Assembly (NCBI GenBank): GCA_947476465.1
Contig: CANJQN010000025.1
Location: 1 to 58,314 of the forward strand
Direction of reading: 5' to 3'
DNA length: 58,314 nucleotides
Source: Comamonadaceae bacterium
Lineage (GTDB): Bacteria; Pseudomonadota; Gammaproteobacteria; Burkholderiales; Burkholderiaceae_C
The notes below the pieces were generated by a model that did not search any database, was not told the DNA's origin, and saw only the letters and a program-made list of their open reading frames with translations. The position numbers and the translations under genes are program-made. Shown here piece after piece: positions 1-8,233 of the stretch. Position 1 is the stretch's first letter. Every line of letters begins with the position of its first letter.

Positions 1-624
1 GCGGGCATCGGCGCCCCAGGATTGTTCGACGACCACCCAGGCGACCGATTGACGCGGGAGGTGCGGGCAGTCGGCGCCGGGGGCCGTGCACAGCAGATAC
101 GCCCAGGTGGTGGCCGTGCCGTCGGCGCGCTGCTCGCGGGTGCGCCGGCCCAGGCCATCGTGGGTCCAGGTGGTGGCCAGGCCGTTGGGGCCGACCAGGC
201 GGGTGGGAAGGCCGGTGCGGGGATCGAAGGTCTGGGTTTCGGTGTGTCCGAGGGCGTTGGCGGAGGTGGCGGGAAAGCGACCGTCCGGACCAAAGTCGGT
301 GGTGGCGGTGCGGGCGGCGGTGGCGCTGGCGACCACATTGCCCGAAGCCCCCGGGCAAGCGCTGGTGGAGATGGCCGCCTTGTTACCCCAGGCGTCATAG
401 CTGTAGCCGGTCTGCAGGCAGTCGTTGGCGCGATCGGGCTCGATCACCTCGCGGACCAACAGGCCCCGGGCGTCGTAGTCGAAGCTGCTGGTGCGCACCT
501 GGGTGTCGGCCTGGGCGGGGTTCACCCACGCCAGGCCGGACAGTAAGAAGACTGCGGACACCACCGTCCGACCCACCGCAACGCGCAGTCGCCCGTACGA
601 ACCGTCGTTCGTCGTTTTTTTCAT
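1..624 (-). CDS. RHS/YD-repeat secreted protein, N-terminal part (runs off left edge)
   Basis: The reading frame is open from an ATG at 624 to the left edge (208 codons, no stop), so only the N-terminus is present. The start has a GGGAGG ribosome site just upstream. Residues 1 to about 40 look like a Sec signal peptide: basic start, a VVSAVFLLSGLAW core and a VNPAQA cleavage region. The mature part contains YD/RHS repeats such as FDYDARGLLVRE, YSYDAWGNKA and WTHDGLGRRTRE. RHS proteins build large beta shells that often carry a variable C-terminal toxin, which lies outside this window. The gene begins 20 nt after the SpvB-like gene ends and is probably co-transcribed with it. In many relatives the SpvB part and the RHS part are one chain, so the separation here is notable. 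Confidence 0.85.
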   Translation of the reverse strand, partial: MKKTTNDGSYGRLRVAVGRTVVSAVFLLSGLAWVNPAQADTQVRTSSFDYDARGLLVREVIEPDRANDCLQTGYSYDAWGNKAAISTSACPGASGNVVASATAARTATTDFGPDGRFPATSANALGHTETQTFDPRTGLPTRLVGPNGLATTWTHDGLGRRTREQRADGTATTWAYLLCTAPGADCPHLPRQSVAWVVVEQSWGADAR

Positions 625-644
625 GCGCCCTCCCGAGCCGAGCC

Positions 645-3551
645 TCAAGGACCGGTGCTGGTGACGGTGGCGCGTTTGAGTCGCCCCAGGATCCAGCTGC
701 CGCCGGTGGTGACCGGTGGCGCGTACTCGTTGACCGTGCTGCGGCTGGCGCCGTCGCTGGTGCGCACGACGATCTGCGCCGGGTCGCCCCACAGGCCGGT
801 GGTGCCCCAGGTGTAGTCGGTGGTGATCGAGGGCAGCTCGGTGCCGTCAAGGTCCCAGCTGGATTCGACGGTCTGCGACTGCGTGACGAAGATAGCCGGG
901 TAGGGGCCGGTGCCGGTGGGGATGGACAAGGGCACGGTGAGGGCCTGTTTGAGCAGGCCGCCATTGCCCGCGCCCGGCAGACGCGTCTCGGACTTGAGGA
1001 CCATGCCTGTGAAAGGCCAGCCTTGCGCGAACTCGTTGTAGGTCTCGATGCCGGTGGCCAGGTTGTTGGCCGTCATCCAGCGAAAGCCGAGCAGGCCGCG
1101 GCCGGTGCCGGCCTCGGCCTTGAGGCCGCCGTAGGTGTAGGTTGTGACGTTGTCGCCGTCGGCGCCGCTTTCCACGGACACCCTCGTTGTCACGTACAGC
1201 GGAAACTGCAGGTCGATGCGCGGGGGCGCGGCCGCCATGGCGCCGGTGTCGCGGACATGGGCGCCGCGTACCAGGGTTTCGTAATCCACAGTGATGGCAG
1301 GCGCCACCGGCGAATCAATGCTGGCGAGCAGGTTCTCGAGCGGGTCCATGGGGTTGCGCCACGCATAGGCAAACAAACCCGTTTCATGCCCCGTCGCGAA
1401 AATCAGGTCGGCGATGCCGCGGCCCATGAGGTCGGTGGGCATGGCCTGGTAATAGCCGAAGCCGCCCAGCTGCGTTTGCGCGAGGATCGGTTGACCCTCG
1501 TTGTACCGTGCGTAGGTACCGTCGCCCAGGCCGCGCCAGGCATAGGCAAATGCGCCATGCTGACCCGCATAGGAAACAAGCACATCAAGCACGCCGTCGC
1601 CGTTGACATCGGCAAAGTTGAACAAGTAGCCGGCGTGCGATTGGCTCTCGCCGATCACCGGCTGGCCGCCCTTGACAGCGACAAAGCTGCCATCTCCCTT
1701 GCCGAGCCAGGCGTACGCATACGCACCCGACGCCCCGGCATAGGTAAAGAGCAGGTCGGGCACGCCGTCGCCATTGAGGTCCAGCACCTGGGGACGGTAG
1801 GCATCGAAGGACCCGACATCGTTGCGGGTGACCAGCGGCGCGCCGCCGTTGAAGGGGGCGAAGCGGCCGTCGCCTTCGCCGCGCCAGGCCTTGACGATGA
1901 TGCCCGCCGTGCCGGCATAGGCGTACACGATGTCGCCAAAACCGTCGGCGTCGAGATCGGCCACGCTGACCTCATAACCGGTGAAGGACTGATCGGTGAC
2001 GGCGACCACGGGCGCGCCATTGTTGGCGGGCATGAAGCGGCCATCAGGCCCGCCGCCGAACCATGCGAAGGCGTAGGCGCTGGACGGGCCGGCAAAGCCG
2101 TAGACCAGGTCGGGCAGGCCGTCGGCGTTGAGGTCGGTGAAGCTGATCTTGAAGCCGTTGAAAGAGCCGAACGTGGTCTGCGACATCAGCGGTGCGCCGC
2201 CGTTGATGGGGACGAAGCTGCCGTCGCCCTTGCCACGCCAGCCGTACACAAATGCCCCGAACTGGCCCGCGTAGGAGTAGACGATGTCGGCGCGGCCATC
2301 GGCGTCGAGGTCGACCACGTCGACCTGGTAGCCGTTGAAGCCGCCCAGTTGGGTCTGTGAGATGACCGGCCGGCCATTGGCAAAGGGCGTGTAGCCGCCG
2401 TCGCGGCCGCCCTTCCAGGCGTAGACGATGGCTCCGGCGGTGCCGGCGTGGCTGGCCACCAGATCCGGAATGCCGTCGCCGTCGAGGTCGGCCATGCGCG
2501 GGAGGTAAGCCTGCCAGCCGCCGGGCACCGTGAGCACCGGTTTGCCGCTGTTGACGGGCACCAGCGTCGACGCCGGCCTTGGCGCGGGGTACTTGAAGGT
2601 GGTCGAGGGTTTGCACAGGTCGGCGCCGTCGCATTCGGTGACGGCGCTCAGCCAGGGGCGGGGTGAGCCATCGCGCACGGTGTAGTCGAGCCGCAGGTCG
2701 CGCGCGGGCGTGCCGTCGGCGGTGTAGCTGCGCACGCGCGCGAGCAGCCGATCCAGGCGCAGTGGCGCGCCGGCCTGGAAGCCCACGATGGCATCGGCAC
2801 GGTTGTCCAGGTACTCGAACACGACGGCGGGCCCGTCGGACTGGCCGGCGCCGACATAGTCGATGCGCTGGGGCAACTGGAAAGCCTGGTCGGGGGGAAC
2901 GAGGTAGCCGATGCGCATCTCATTGCCGATGACATCGCGAACGCGGCTGAGGGACCAGATGCGCACGGTGCCGCCAGTGGGCGTGATCAACTTCGAATCG
3001 GCGCTGTTGCCGTACTCCAGGGTGAGCCCGGTCTTGGTCTGAACGACAAAGTGCGCCGGCCCCGTGCCGGCAGCGCCATGGGCGGTGACCCGCGAGAAGT
3101 TGTCCTGCTCTTTGCGATAACGGCTGCCGCTGGCGCCGTAGTTGCTGCCGCTGCCATCGGCGTCGAGCACGAGGCGCACGCCGTCAAGGCAGAAGCGGTC
3201 GTTGGCGTCATTGCGAACGCTGCCGCGAACGCCGTCTTGCGCCAGGGTGCGGGGGCAGCGGACGATGGCCGACAGGCCCGACAGGCTCCAACCCAGGCCC
3301 ATCGGCCCGTTGCCGGCCTGGCTGCTGTAGCTGAGCGCCAGTTGCGGCTGAAAGCCGGCGACGCCTGGAGGCACCTGAATGGGAATGCTGTAGCTGGCGG
3401 CCCCGGAAGGGCTGACCTCGAACTGGCCCGGGGTTCCCATTCCCTGGCCACTGGCGGTGGTGACGATGGCCACGGCGGCAAGGGCTGCCGCCCGTCGCCA
3501 CCCCGTGCCGCCCTGCCATACCCATGAGGTGGCGCTGCGCATCCGATTCAT
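645..3551 (-). CDS. SpvB-type secreted protein with FG-GAP/VCBS beta-propeller
   Basis: A 968-residue protein with a signal peptide at residues 1-36 (AAALAAVAIVTTASG core). An SpvB-like N-terminal domain follows (about 40-320), recognisable from GTPGQFEVSPSGAASYSIPI, LALSYSS and GPMGLGWSLSG. Residues about 330-734 hold seven tandem repeats of about 59 residues. Six carry a calcium-type loop (for example DLDGDGIPD, DLDADGRAD, DLNGDGVPD); the seventh is degenerate (DLMGRGIAD). Seven such units suggest a seven-bladed propeller. The C-terminus resembles the linker that leads into RHS domains, but the frame stops at TGA (645-647), and a separate RHS gene with its own signal peptide starts 20 nt later. 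It may act as the scaffold of a secreted or surface toxin complex. The exact function is not shown by the sequence. Confidence 0.85.
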   Translation of the reverse strand: MNRMRSATSWVWQGGTGWRRAAALAAVAIVTTASGQGMGTPGQFEVSPSGAASYSIPIQVPPGVAGFQPQLALSYSSQAGNGPMGLGWSLSGLSAIVRCPRTLAQDGVRGSVRNDANDRFCLDGVRLVLDADGSGSNYGASGSRYRKEQDNFSRVTAHGAAGTGPAHFVVQTKTGLTLEYGNSADSKLITPTGGTVRIWSLSRVRDVIGNEMRIGYLVPPDQAFQLPQRIDYVGAGQSDGPAVVFEYLDNRADAIVGFQAGAPLRLDRLLARVRSYTADGTPARDLRLDYTVRDGSPRPWLSAVTECDGADLCKPSTTFKYPAPRPASTLVPVNSGKPVLTVPGGWQAYLPRMADLDGDGIPDLVASHAGTAGAIVYAWKGGRDGGYTPFANGRPVISQTQLGGFNGYQVDVVDLDADGRADIVYSYAGQFGAFVYGWRGKGDGSFVPINGGAPLMSQTTFGSFNGFKISFTDLNADGLPDLVYGFAGPSSAYAFAWFGGGPDGRFMPANNGAPVVAVTDQSFTGYEVSVADLDADGFGDIVYAYAGTAGIIVKAWRGEGDGRFAPFNGGAPLVTRNDVGSFDAYRPQVLDLNGDGVPDLLFTYAGASGAYAYAWLGKGDGSFVAVKGGQPVIGESQSHAGYLFNFADVNGDGVLDVLVSYAGQHGAFAYAWRGLGDGTYARYNEGQPILAQTQLGGFGYYQAMPTDLMGRGIADLIFATGHETGLFAYAWRNPMDPLENLLASIDSPVAPAITVDYETLVRGAHVRDTGAMAAAPPRIDLQFPLYVTTRVSVESGADGDNVTTYTYGGLKAEAGTGRGLLGFRWMTANNLATGIETYNEFAQGWPFTGMVLKSETRLPGAGNGGLLKQALTVPLSIPTGTGPYPAIFVTQSQTVESSWDLDGTELPSITTDYTWGTTGLWGDPAQIVVRTSDGASRSTVNEYAPPVTTGGSWILGRLKRATVTSTGP

Positions 3552-3677
3552 AGCTTCCCCTGGCTTTGAAGTGCGCCGGCGCGTGGTGCGCGGAGGTCCG
3601 CGCGCGCGTCGGTGACAAAGTTGGGGAGGCTAGTGGCGCAACGGCGCCGAGACTTGACCGAAAGCTGAAGGGGTGAC

Positions 3678-5393
3678 TCAGCCGCCGGCGCGTGGCTTGT
3701 CGGTGAGCTCCGGAAAATCGCCCTCAAAGAACTCGAGCTCGCCGCGCGTGCCGGCGGCGCGGCGTTGCGCTTCCAAGGCACGCAGCTCGGTGCGGCGGAT
3801 CTTGCCCGACACGGTCTTGGGCAGGTCGCAGAACTCGATGATGCGGATCTTCTGGTAGGGCGCCAGGCGAGCGCGCATGGCCGCCAGGATGGCGCGCGCG
3901 GTGTCGGCCGTGGGCTGCACGCCCGGCTTGAGGATCACGCAGGCCTTGGGCACGAACATGCGCCGCGCGTCGGGGCTTTCGATCACGGCCGCTTCGGCCA
4001 CCGCCTCGTGTTCGATCAACGCGCTTTCGAGCTCAAAGGGCGAGATGCGGTAGTCGGAGCTCTTGAACACGTCGTCGGTGCGGCCCACGTACCAGAAGTA
4101 GCCGTCGTCGTCGATGCTGGCGACGTCGGCCGTGCCGTAGTGGCTGCCGCCCAGGGCGCGGCGCGAGCGTTCCTCGTCGCCGGCATAGGCCACCATCACG
4201 CCGGCCGGCCGCGGGCTCAGCACCACGGAGACCTCGCCCTCGCGGGCGCTCTTGCCGTCCACATCGAGCAGTTCGACACGGTAGCCGGGCAACGGCCGGC
4301 CCATGGAGCCATAGCGCACCGGCTGGCCCGGCGGGTTGCCCAGCATGGCGGTGGACTCGGTCTGGCCAAAGCCCTCGCGAATGGTCAGGCCCCAGGCGGC
4401 CATGACGCGCTCGATCACCTCGGGGTTGAGCGGCTCGCCCGCACTGGTGAGCTCACGCAGGCGCACGGGGTAACGCGTCAGATCTTCGAGGATCAACGAA
4501 CGCCAGGCGGTGGGCGGCGCGCACAGCGACGAAACGCCGCAGCGCACCAGCGTCCCCAGCGTTTTCGCTGAATCGAAGCGGCCCTGGTTGTAGATGAAGA
4601 TGGTGGCGCCGACCGTCCAGGGCGTGAACAGGCAGCTCCAGGCGTGCTTGGCCCAGCCGGGCGAGCTGACGTTGAAGTGCACGTCGCCCTCTTGCAACCC
4701 CAACCAGTACAAGGTGCTCAGGTGGCCGACCGGGTAGCTGCGCTGCGAGTGCAGCACCATCTTGGGCTTGCTGGTCGTGCCCGAGGTGAAGTACAGCATG
4801 CATGGGTCGTCGCACCGGGTGGGACCATCGGGTGCGAAGGCGTCGGCGTGCCCGGCGCTGTCGGCGTAATCGGTCCAACCCGGCTCGGCGCTGCCGCAGA
4901 CGATGCGCACGCAGCCGTCGGCGATGCCCCCGAAGCGCGCGCAGCAACTGGGGTCGGCGATCACCACGCGCAGGTTGCCGCGTTCGATGCGGTCCTGCAG
5001 ATCGGCCTGTGACAGCAGTGTGGTGGCCGGGCTGAGCACGGCACCGAGCTTGATGGCGGCCAGCATCAGCTCCCACAGCTCGACCCGGTTGGGCAGCATC
5101 ACGAGCAGGCGGTCGCCACGCCGCACACCCAGATGACGCAAAAAATTAGCCGCGCGGTTGGACGCCAGGCGCAATTCGTCAAAGGTGCGGCTGACCTCGT
5201 GCCCACCCTCATCGACGATCCACAAACCCTTTTGCGCGTTGCCCTGGGCCATGGGGTCGAAATGATCCAGCGCCCAGTTGAACTCGGCCATCTCCGGCCA
5301 GCGGAACTCGGCCATGGCCCGGTCGTAATCGGTGCGATGGGCCAGCAGCAGGTCGCGGGCGGCGTGGAAACGGGTGGCGGCTTCGGTTGGCAT
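3678..5393 (-). CDS. AMP-forming acyl-CoA synthetase (MACS/ACSM-like)
   Basis: A 571-residue member of the ANL superfamily that would activate a carboxylic acid to its CoA thioester via an acyl-adenylate. The P-loop YFTSGTTSKPKM sits at residues 201-212. The A5 region reads EGFGQTES, the adenylate site YGTADVASID, the hinge GRTDDVFKSSDYRISPFELE, and the catalytic lysine is K531 in PKTVSGKIRR. The overall pattern resembles medium-chain acyl-CoA synthetases. I chose the ATG at 5393 because AGGAGA precedes it; a start 96 nt further upstream has no ribosome site and would add 32 unrelated residues. It is divergent from the BKACE gene at 5567, so the two probably share a regulatory region, and its product may feed or receive the BKACE product. 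The substrate is unknown. Confidence 0.9.
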   Translation of the reverse strand: MPTEAATRFHAARDLLLAHRTDYDRAMAEFRWPEMAEFNWALDHFDPMAQGNAQKGLWIVDEGGHEVSRTFDELRLASNRAANFLRHLGVRRGDRLLVMLPNRVELWELMLAAIKLGAVLSPATTLLSQADLQDRIERGNLRVVIADPSCCARFGGIADGCVRIVCGSAEPGWTDYADSAGHADAFAPDGPTRCDDPCMLYFTSGTTSKPKMVLHSQRSYPVGHLSTLYWLGLQEGDVHFNVSSPGWAKHAWSCLFTPWTVGATIFIYNQGRFDSAKTLGTLVRCGVSSLCAPPTAWRSLILEDLTRYPVRLRELTSAGEPLNPEVIERVMAAWGLTIREGFGQTESTAMLGNPPGQPVRYGSMGRPLPGYRVELLDVDGKSAREGEVSVVLSPRPAGVMVAYAGDEERSRRALGGSHYGTADVASIDDDGYFWYVGRTDDVFKSSDYRISPFELESALIEHEAVAEAAVIESPDARRMFVPKACVILKPGVQPTADTARAILAAMRARLAPYQKIRIIEFCDLPKTVSGKIRRTELRALEAQRRAAGTRGELEFFEGDFPELTDKPRAGG

Positions 5394-5482
5394 GAGGTCT
5401 CCTGTCCTTGTTGTGTCCACTTTATAGGCGCAGCCGTCGCAGGGGGAACAAAGTAGTACAAGCCGGTTACACCCGCTGCGGC

Positions 5483-5511
5483 TTTTCATGAGGATGCGCT
5501 GCGGCTAATAT
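5483..5511 (+). promoter_or_regulatory. Possible sigma70-type promoter for the BKACE gene
   Basis: A weak -35 box, TTTTCA (5483-5488), is followed after exactly 17 bp by TAATAT (5506-5511), which matches four of six bases of a -10 box. It lies about 55 bp before the ATG at 5567 in the divergent region between the acyl-CoA synthetase and BKACE genes. This is a pattern call only, and in a region this short other boxes are possible. Confidence 0.25.
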
Positions 5512-5566
5512 GGAGGGGTCGTTCGCTAGTGAACAACCCCCGACAGACAACGCAGGAGACATTTCC

Positions 5567-6499
5567 ATGAAGCAGCAAAAGAAAATCATCATCAGCTGCG
5601 CCGTCACTGGCGCGATCCACACGCCTTCGATGTCGCCCCATCTGCCGGTGACAGCTGAAGAGATCGCCGAGTCGTCGATCGCGGCGGCCAAGGCGGGCGC
5701 GGCCATCATTCACCTGCACGCGCGCAACCCGGTCACCGGCAAGCCCGACCAGACACCCGAAGCCTTCCTGCCCTTCCTGAAGATCATCAAGCGCGAAACC
5801 GACGCGGTGGTCAACCTGACCACCGGCGGTTCGCCCTACATGACCGTGCAAGAGCGCATCCAGCCGGCGCTCAAGCTCAAGCCTGAAGTCGCGTCCATGA
5901 ACATGGGCTCGATGAACTTCGGCCTGTTCCCCATGCTCAACCGCTTCAAGGAGTTCAAGTTCGACTGGGAGCGCGCCTACCTCGAAGGCAGCAAGGACCT
6001 GATCTTTCGCAACACCTACGGCGACCTCGAGACCGTGCTGACCGAGCTGTCGCCCAACGACACGCGCTACGAGTTCGAGTGCTACGACACCTCGCACCTG
6101 TATAACCTGCACCACTTCGTCGAGCGCGGTTTTGTCAAGGCGCCGCTGTTCATCCAGACGGTGTTCGGCATCCTGGGCGGCATCGGCACCCACCCCGACG
6201 ACGTGATGCACATGAAGCGCACCGCCGACCGCCTGTTTGGCGACAGCTACAGCTGGTCGGTGCTGGGCGCCGGCCGCAGCCAGATGAACATTGCCGCCAT
6301 GGCCGCATCGATGGGCGCCAACGTGCGCGTAGGCCTGGAAGACAACCTCTGGATCGGCCCCGGCAAGCTGGCCCCCAGCAACGCCGCGCAGGTGCTCAAG
6401 GTGCGAGAGATCCTCGACGGCCTGGGCCTGCAGGTGGCCACGCCCGATGAAGCGCGCGAGATTTTGCAGCTCAAGGGGCGCGACAAGGTCGCTTTTTAA
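5567..6499 (+). CDS. Beta-keto acid cleavage enzyme (BKACE, DUF849; Kce-like)
   Basis: A 310-residue TIM-barrel family protein. BKACE enzymes condense a beta-keto acid with acetyl-CoA and release acetoacetate plus a new acyl-CoA; the founding member, Kce, cleaves 3-keto-5-aminohexanoate in lysine fermentation. The zinc-binding motif HLHARNPVTG is at residues 49-58 (H49 and H51 as ligands), and a further conserved acidic ligand is likely in VRVGLEDN. TTGGSPYM and GSMNFGLF are also family-typical. The ATG at 5567 is preceded by a good CAGGAGAC site. The gene ends 3 nt before the stop of the convergent AtuA-type gene. BKACE substrates vary widely (3-keto-5-aminohexanoate, dehydrocarnitine and others), and nothing here fixes which one applies. 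Confidence 0.92.
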   Translation: MKQQKKIIISCAVTGAIHTPSMSPHLPVTAEEIAESSIAAAKAGAAIIHLHARNPVTGKPDQTPEAFLPFLKIIKRETDAVVNLTTGGSPYMTVQERIQPALKLKPEVASMNMGSMNFGLFPMLNRFKEFKFDWERAYLEGSKDLIFRNTYGDLETVLTELSPNDTRYEFECYDTSHLYNLHHFVERGFVKAPLFIQTVFGILGGIGTHPDDVMHMKRTADRLFGDSYSWSVLGAGRSQMNIAAMAASMGANVRVGLEDNLWIGPGKLAPSNAAQVLKVREILDGLGLQVATPDEAREILQLKGRDKVAF

Positions 6500-6502
6500 G
6501 GC

Positions 6503-6856
6503 CTATGTGGGAATGACGAGTGCCGCGGGCACCGTCACCGGCAGCGTCAACAGCAGAAACGACAGCGCCTTGCCGTGCGAGTCCAGGTTCAGCGATTCGT
6601 TGACGCCACCGTCCAGCACGTCTTCCAGCACGAAGTTCATGCCCTCCAGCCGGGGCAGCAGGTAGCGCTGCACGCGCGTCGGATGACGGCTGGCGAACAG
6701 CGCCATCACACGCTCGACCGTGACCTGCTCCACGAGCAGTGGATACAGCTCGGGCCGGTACGCAAACAGCGAGATGTTCGAGTGGTTGCCTTTGTCCCCG
6801 GCCCGCGCGTGCGCGAGCCGGTGCAGCAAGACGACGGTGTCGCACAAGGCGCTCAT
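6503..6856 (-). CDS. AtuA-associated small domain protein (C-terminal AtuA-like fold)
   Basis: A 117-residue protein matching the C-terminal domain of AtuA, with the hallmark HLxHARAGDKGNxSNIS-type start (RLAHARAGDKGNHSNIS) and the later GGVNESLNLDSHGKALS. In AtuA proteins involved in acyclic terpene (geraniol/citronellol) catabolism this domain is normally fused to the DUF1446 part. Here it is a separate gene whose ATG overlaps the stop of the DUF1446 gene by 4 nt (ATGA), so the two are translationally coupled and likely form one complex. It is the last gene of the long minus-strand catabolic operon. Its biochemical role is not established. Confidence 0.88.
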   Translation of the reverse strand: MSALCDTVVLLHRLAHARAGDKGNHSNISLFAYRPELYPLLVEQVTVERVMALFASRHPTRVQRYLLPRLEGMNFVLEDVLDGGVNESLNLDSHGKALSFLLLTLPVTVPAALVIPT

Positions 6857-8202
6857 GCGGCATGCTCCACGAAGACATGGCGGGCCGGCGCGTCCTCGCG
6901 CGGGACCAGGCAGGCCAGGTTGGACAAGCGCTGGCGCTTGGCGGTGCGCACCCCGCCGCCGCCGGCCGGACCGCACAGCCACAGCGCCGTCACTTCGCGC
7001 AGCAGGCGATCCACCTCACGCTCATCGGCGTGGCGGATGGCCAGCCGCAGGCGCACGTCGTCGCAGGCGCCAGGCGCTTGTTCGGACAGCGCGCGTCCCG
7101 CGTCATCGTTGAACAGGCTGAGCACGCCGATCAGGTCGGCGCGCAGTTCCACCTGCGGCCCCATGCGCGCGCGCACGATCTGCGCCGCGAGCCGGGCCCG
7201 TGCCTGCGCGTTGGGACCGGCATAGGAAATCTCCGCCTCGCCCAACCAGCCGCCTTCGTAGTAGACCAGCGCCTTCAGGGTCGCCGGCCGGGGATGGCCG
7301 CGCACACCCGACAGGCGAACCAAGTCGGGGCCGACCTGCGCCAGCGTGGCCTGGGTGATGTCGGCCACCACATCGGGCGTGAGATAGGCCGCCGGATCGT
7401 GGATTTCATAGAGCAGTTGCTCCTTGACCACCGGCAGGTCGACGCGGCCGCCGGTGCCCTCGGCCTTGCTGACCGTGCAGCTGCCGTCGGGCTCGATCTC
7501 GGCGATGGGGTAGCCAACGCGCTCCAGGCCGGGCACGTCCTTGAAGCCCGGATCGGCGAAATAGCCGCCCGTCACCTGGGCGCTGCATTCGAGCAGGTGG
7601 CCCGCCATGGTGGCGCCGGCCAGCCGGTCCCACTCGTTGGGCTGCCAGCCGTAATGCGCGATGGCCGGGCCGAGCACCAGGGCCGGGTCGGCGACACGGC
7701 CGGTGATCACCAGCTGCGCCCCCTCACGCAGCGCCTGCGCGATCTCGAAAGCACCCTGGTAGACGTTGGCGCTGACGAAGCCGTGGCGGCGGCCCTGCGG
7801 GAGCAGGCCGGCCAGTACCGCTGCGCCACGCTCATCGGACAGGTCGTCGCCCTCGATCACCGCGATGCGCGGCGCCGGCAGGCCCAGTTCGGCGGCGATG
7901 CGCACCACATGCGCCGCCGCCGCGCGCGGATTGGCCGCACCCATGTTGCTCACGATGGCGATGCCGTGCGCCAGGCAGTCGGCCAGCACCGGCCGCAGCT
8001 GGGCATCGAGCTGCGGTTCGTAGCCAGCGCCGGGATCGCGCCGCTTGACCAACTGCGCGGACGCAAGGGTGCGCTCGGCCAGGTTCTCAAAGATCAGGGC
8101 CGCCGGCAGGCCGCGGCGGATCAGCGTTGCGACCACGGGTGCCGCGGCGTCAGTACGGTCGCCGGAGAAACCGGCCCCGCATCCCACGAGCAGGTGTTGC
8201 AT
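6853..8202 (-). CDS. AtuA family protein (DUF1446 part)
   Basis: A 449-residue DUF1446 protein. Family marks are the glycine-rich N-terminus VGCGAGFSGDR, IVSNMGAANP, ITGRVADPALV, the very conserved ECSAQVTGGYFADPG, VKEQLLYEIHDPAAY and TPDVVADIT. AtuA is required for growth of Pseudomonas on acyclic terpenes, but its reaction is unproven. Only the large N-terminal part is in this chain; the small C-terminal domain is the next gene, overlapping by 4 nt. The gene sits downstream of the zinc alcohol dehydrogenase in a CoA-ester degradation operon. A clear paralogue with the same split lies at 51835-53583. Confidence 0.92.
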   Translation of the reverse strand: MQHLLVGCGAGFSGDRTDAAAPVVATLIRRGLPAALIFENLAERTLASAQLVKRRDPGAGYEPQLDAQLRPVLADCLAHGIAIVSNMGAANPRAAAAHVVRIAAELGLPAPRIAVIEGDDLSDERGAAVLAGLLPQGRRHGFVSANVYQGAFEIAQALREGAQLVITGRVADPALVLGPAIAHYGWQPNEWDRLAGATMAGHLLECSAQVTGGYFADPGFKDVPGLERVGYPIAEIEPDGSCTVSKAEGTGGRVDLPVVKEQLLYEIHDPAAYLTPDVVADITQATLAQVGPDLVRLSGVRGHPRPATLKALVYYEGGWLGEAEISYAGPNAQARARLAAQIVRARMGPQVELRADLIGVLSLFNDDAGRALSEQAPGACDDVRLRLAIRHADEREVDRLLREVTALWLCGPAGGGGVRTAKRQRLSNLACLVPREDAPARHVFVEHAA

Positions 8203-8233
8203 TGTCTTGGCCGGGTCCGTGCGCCGGGCCGGC

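Noticed and set aside
3588..3603. Palindrome GCGCGGA-GG-TCCGCGC upstream of the SpvB-like gene
   Set aside because: It lies within a very CG-biased stretch where such repeats arise by chance, and no second copy or regulator is nearby.
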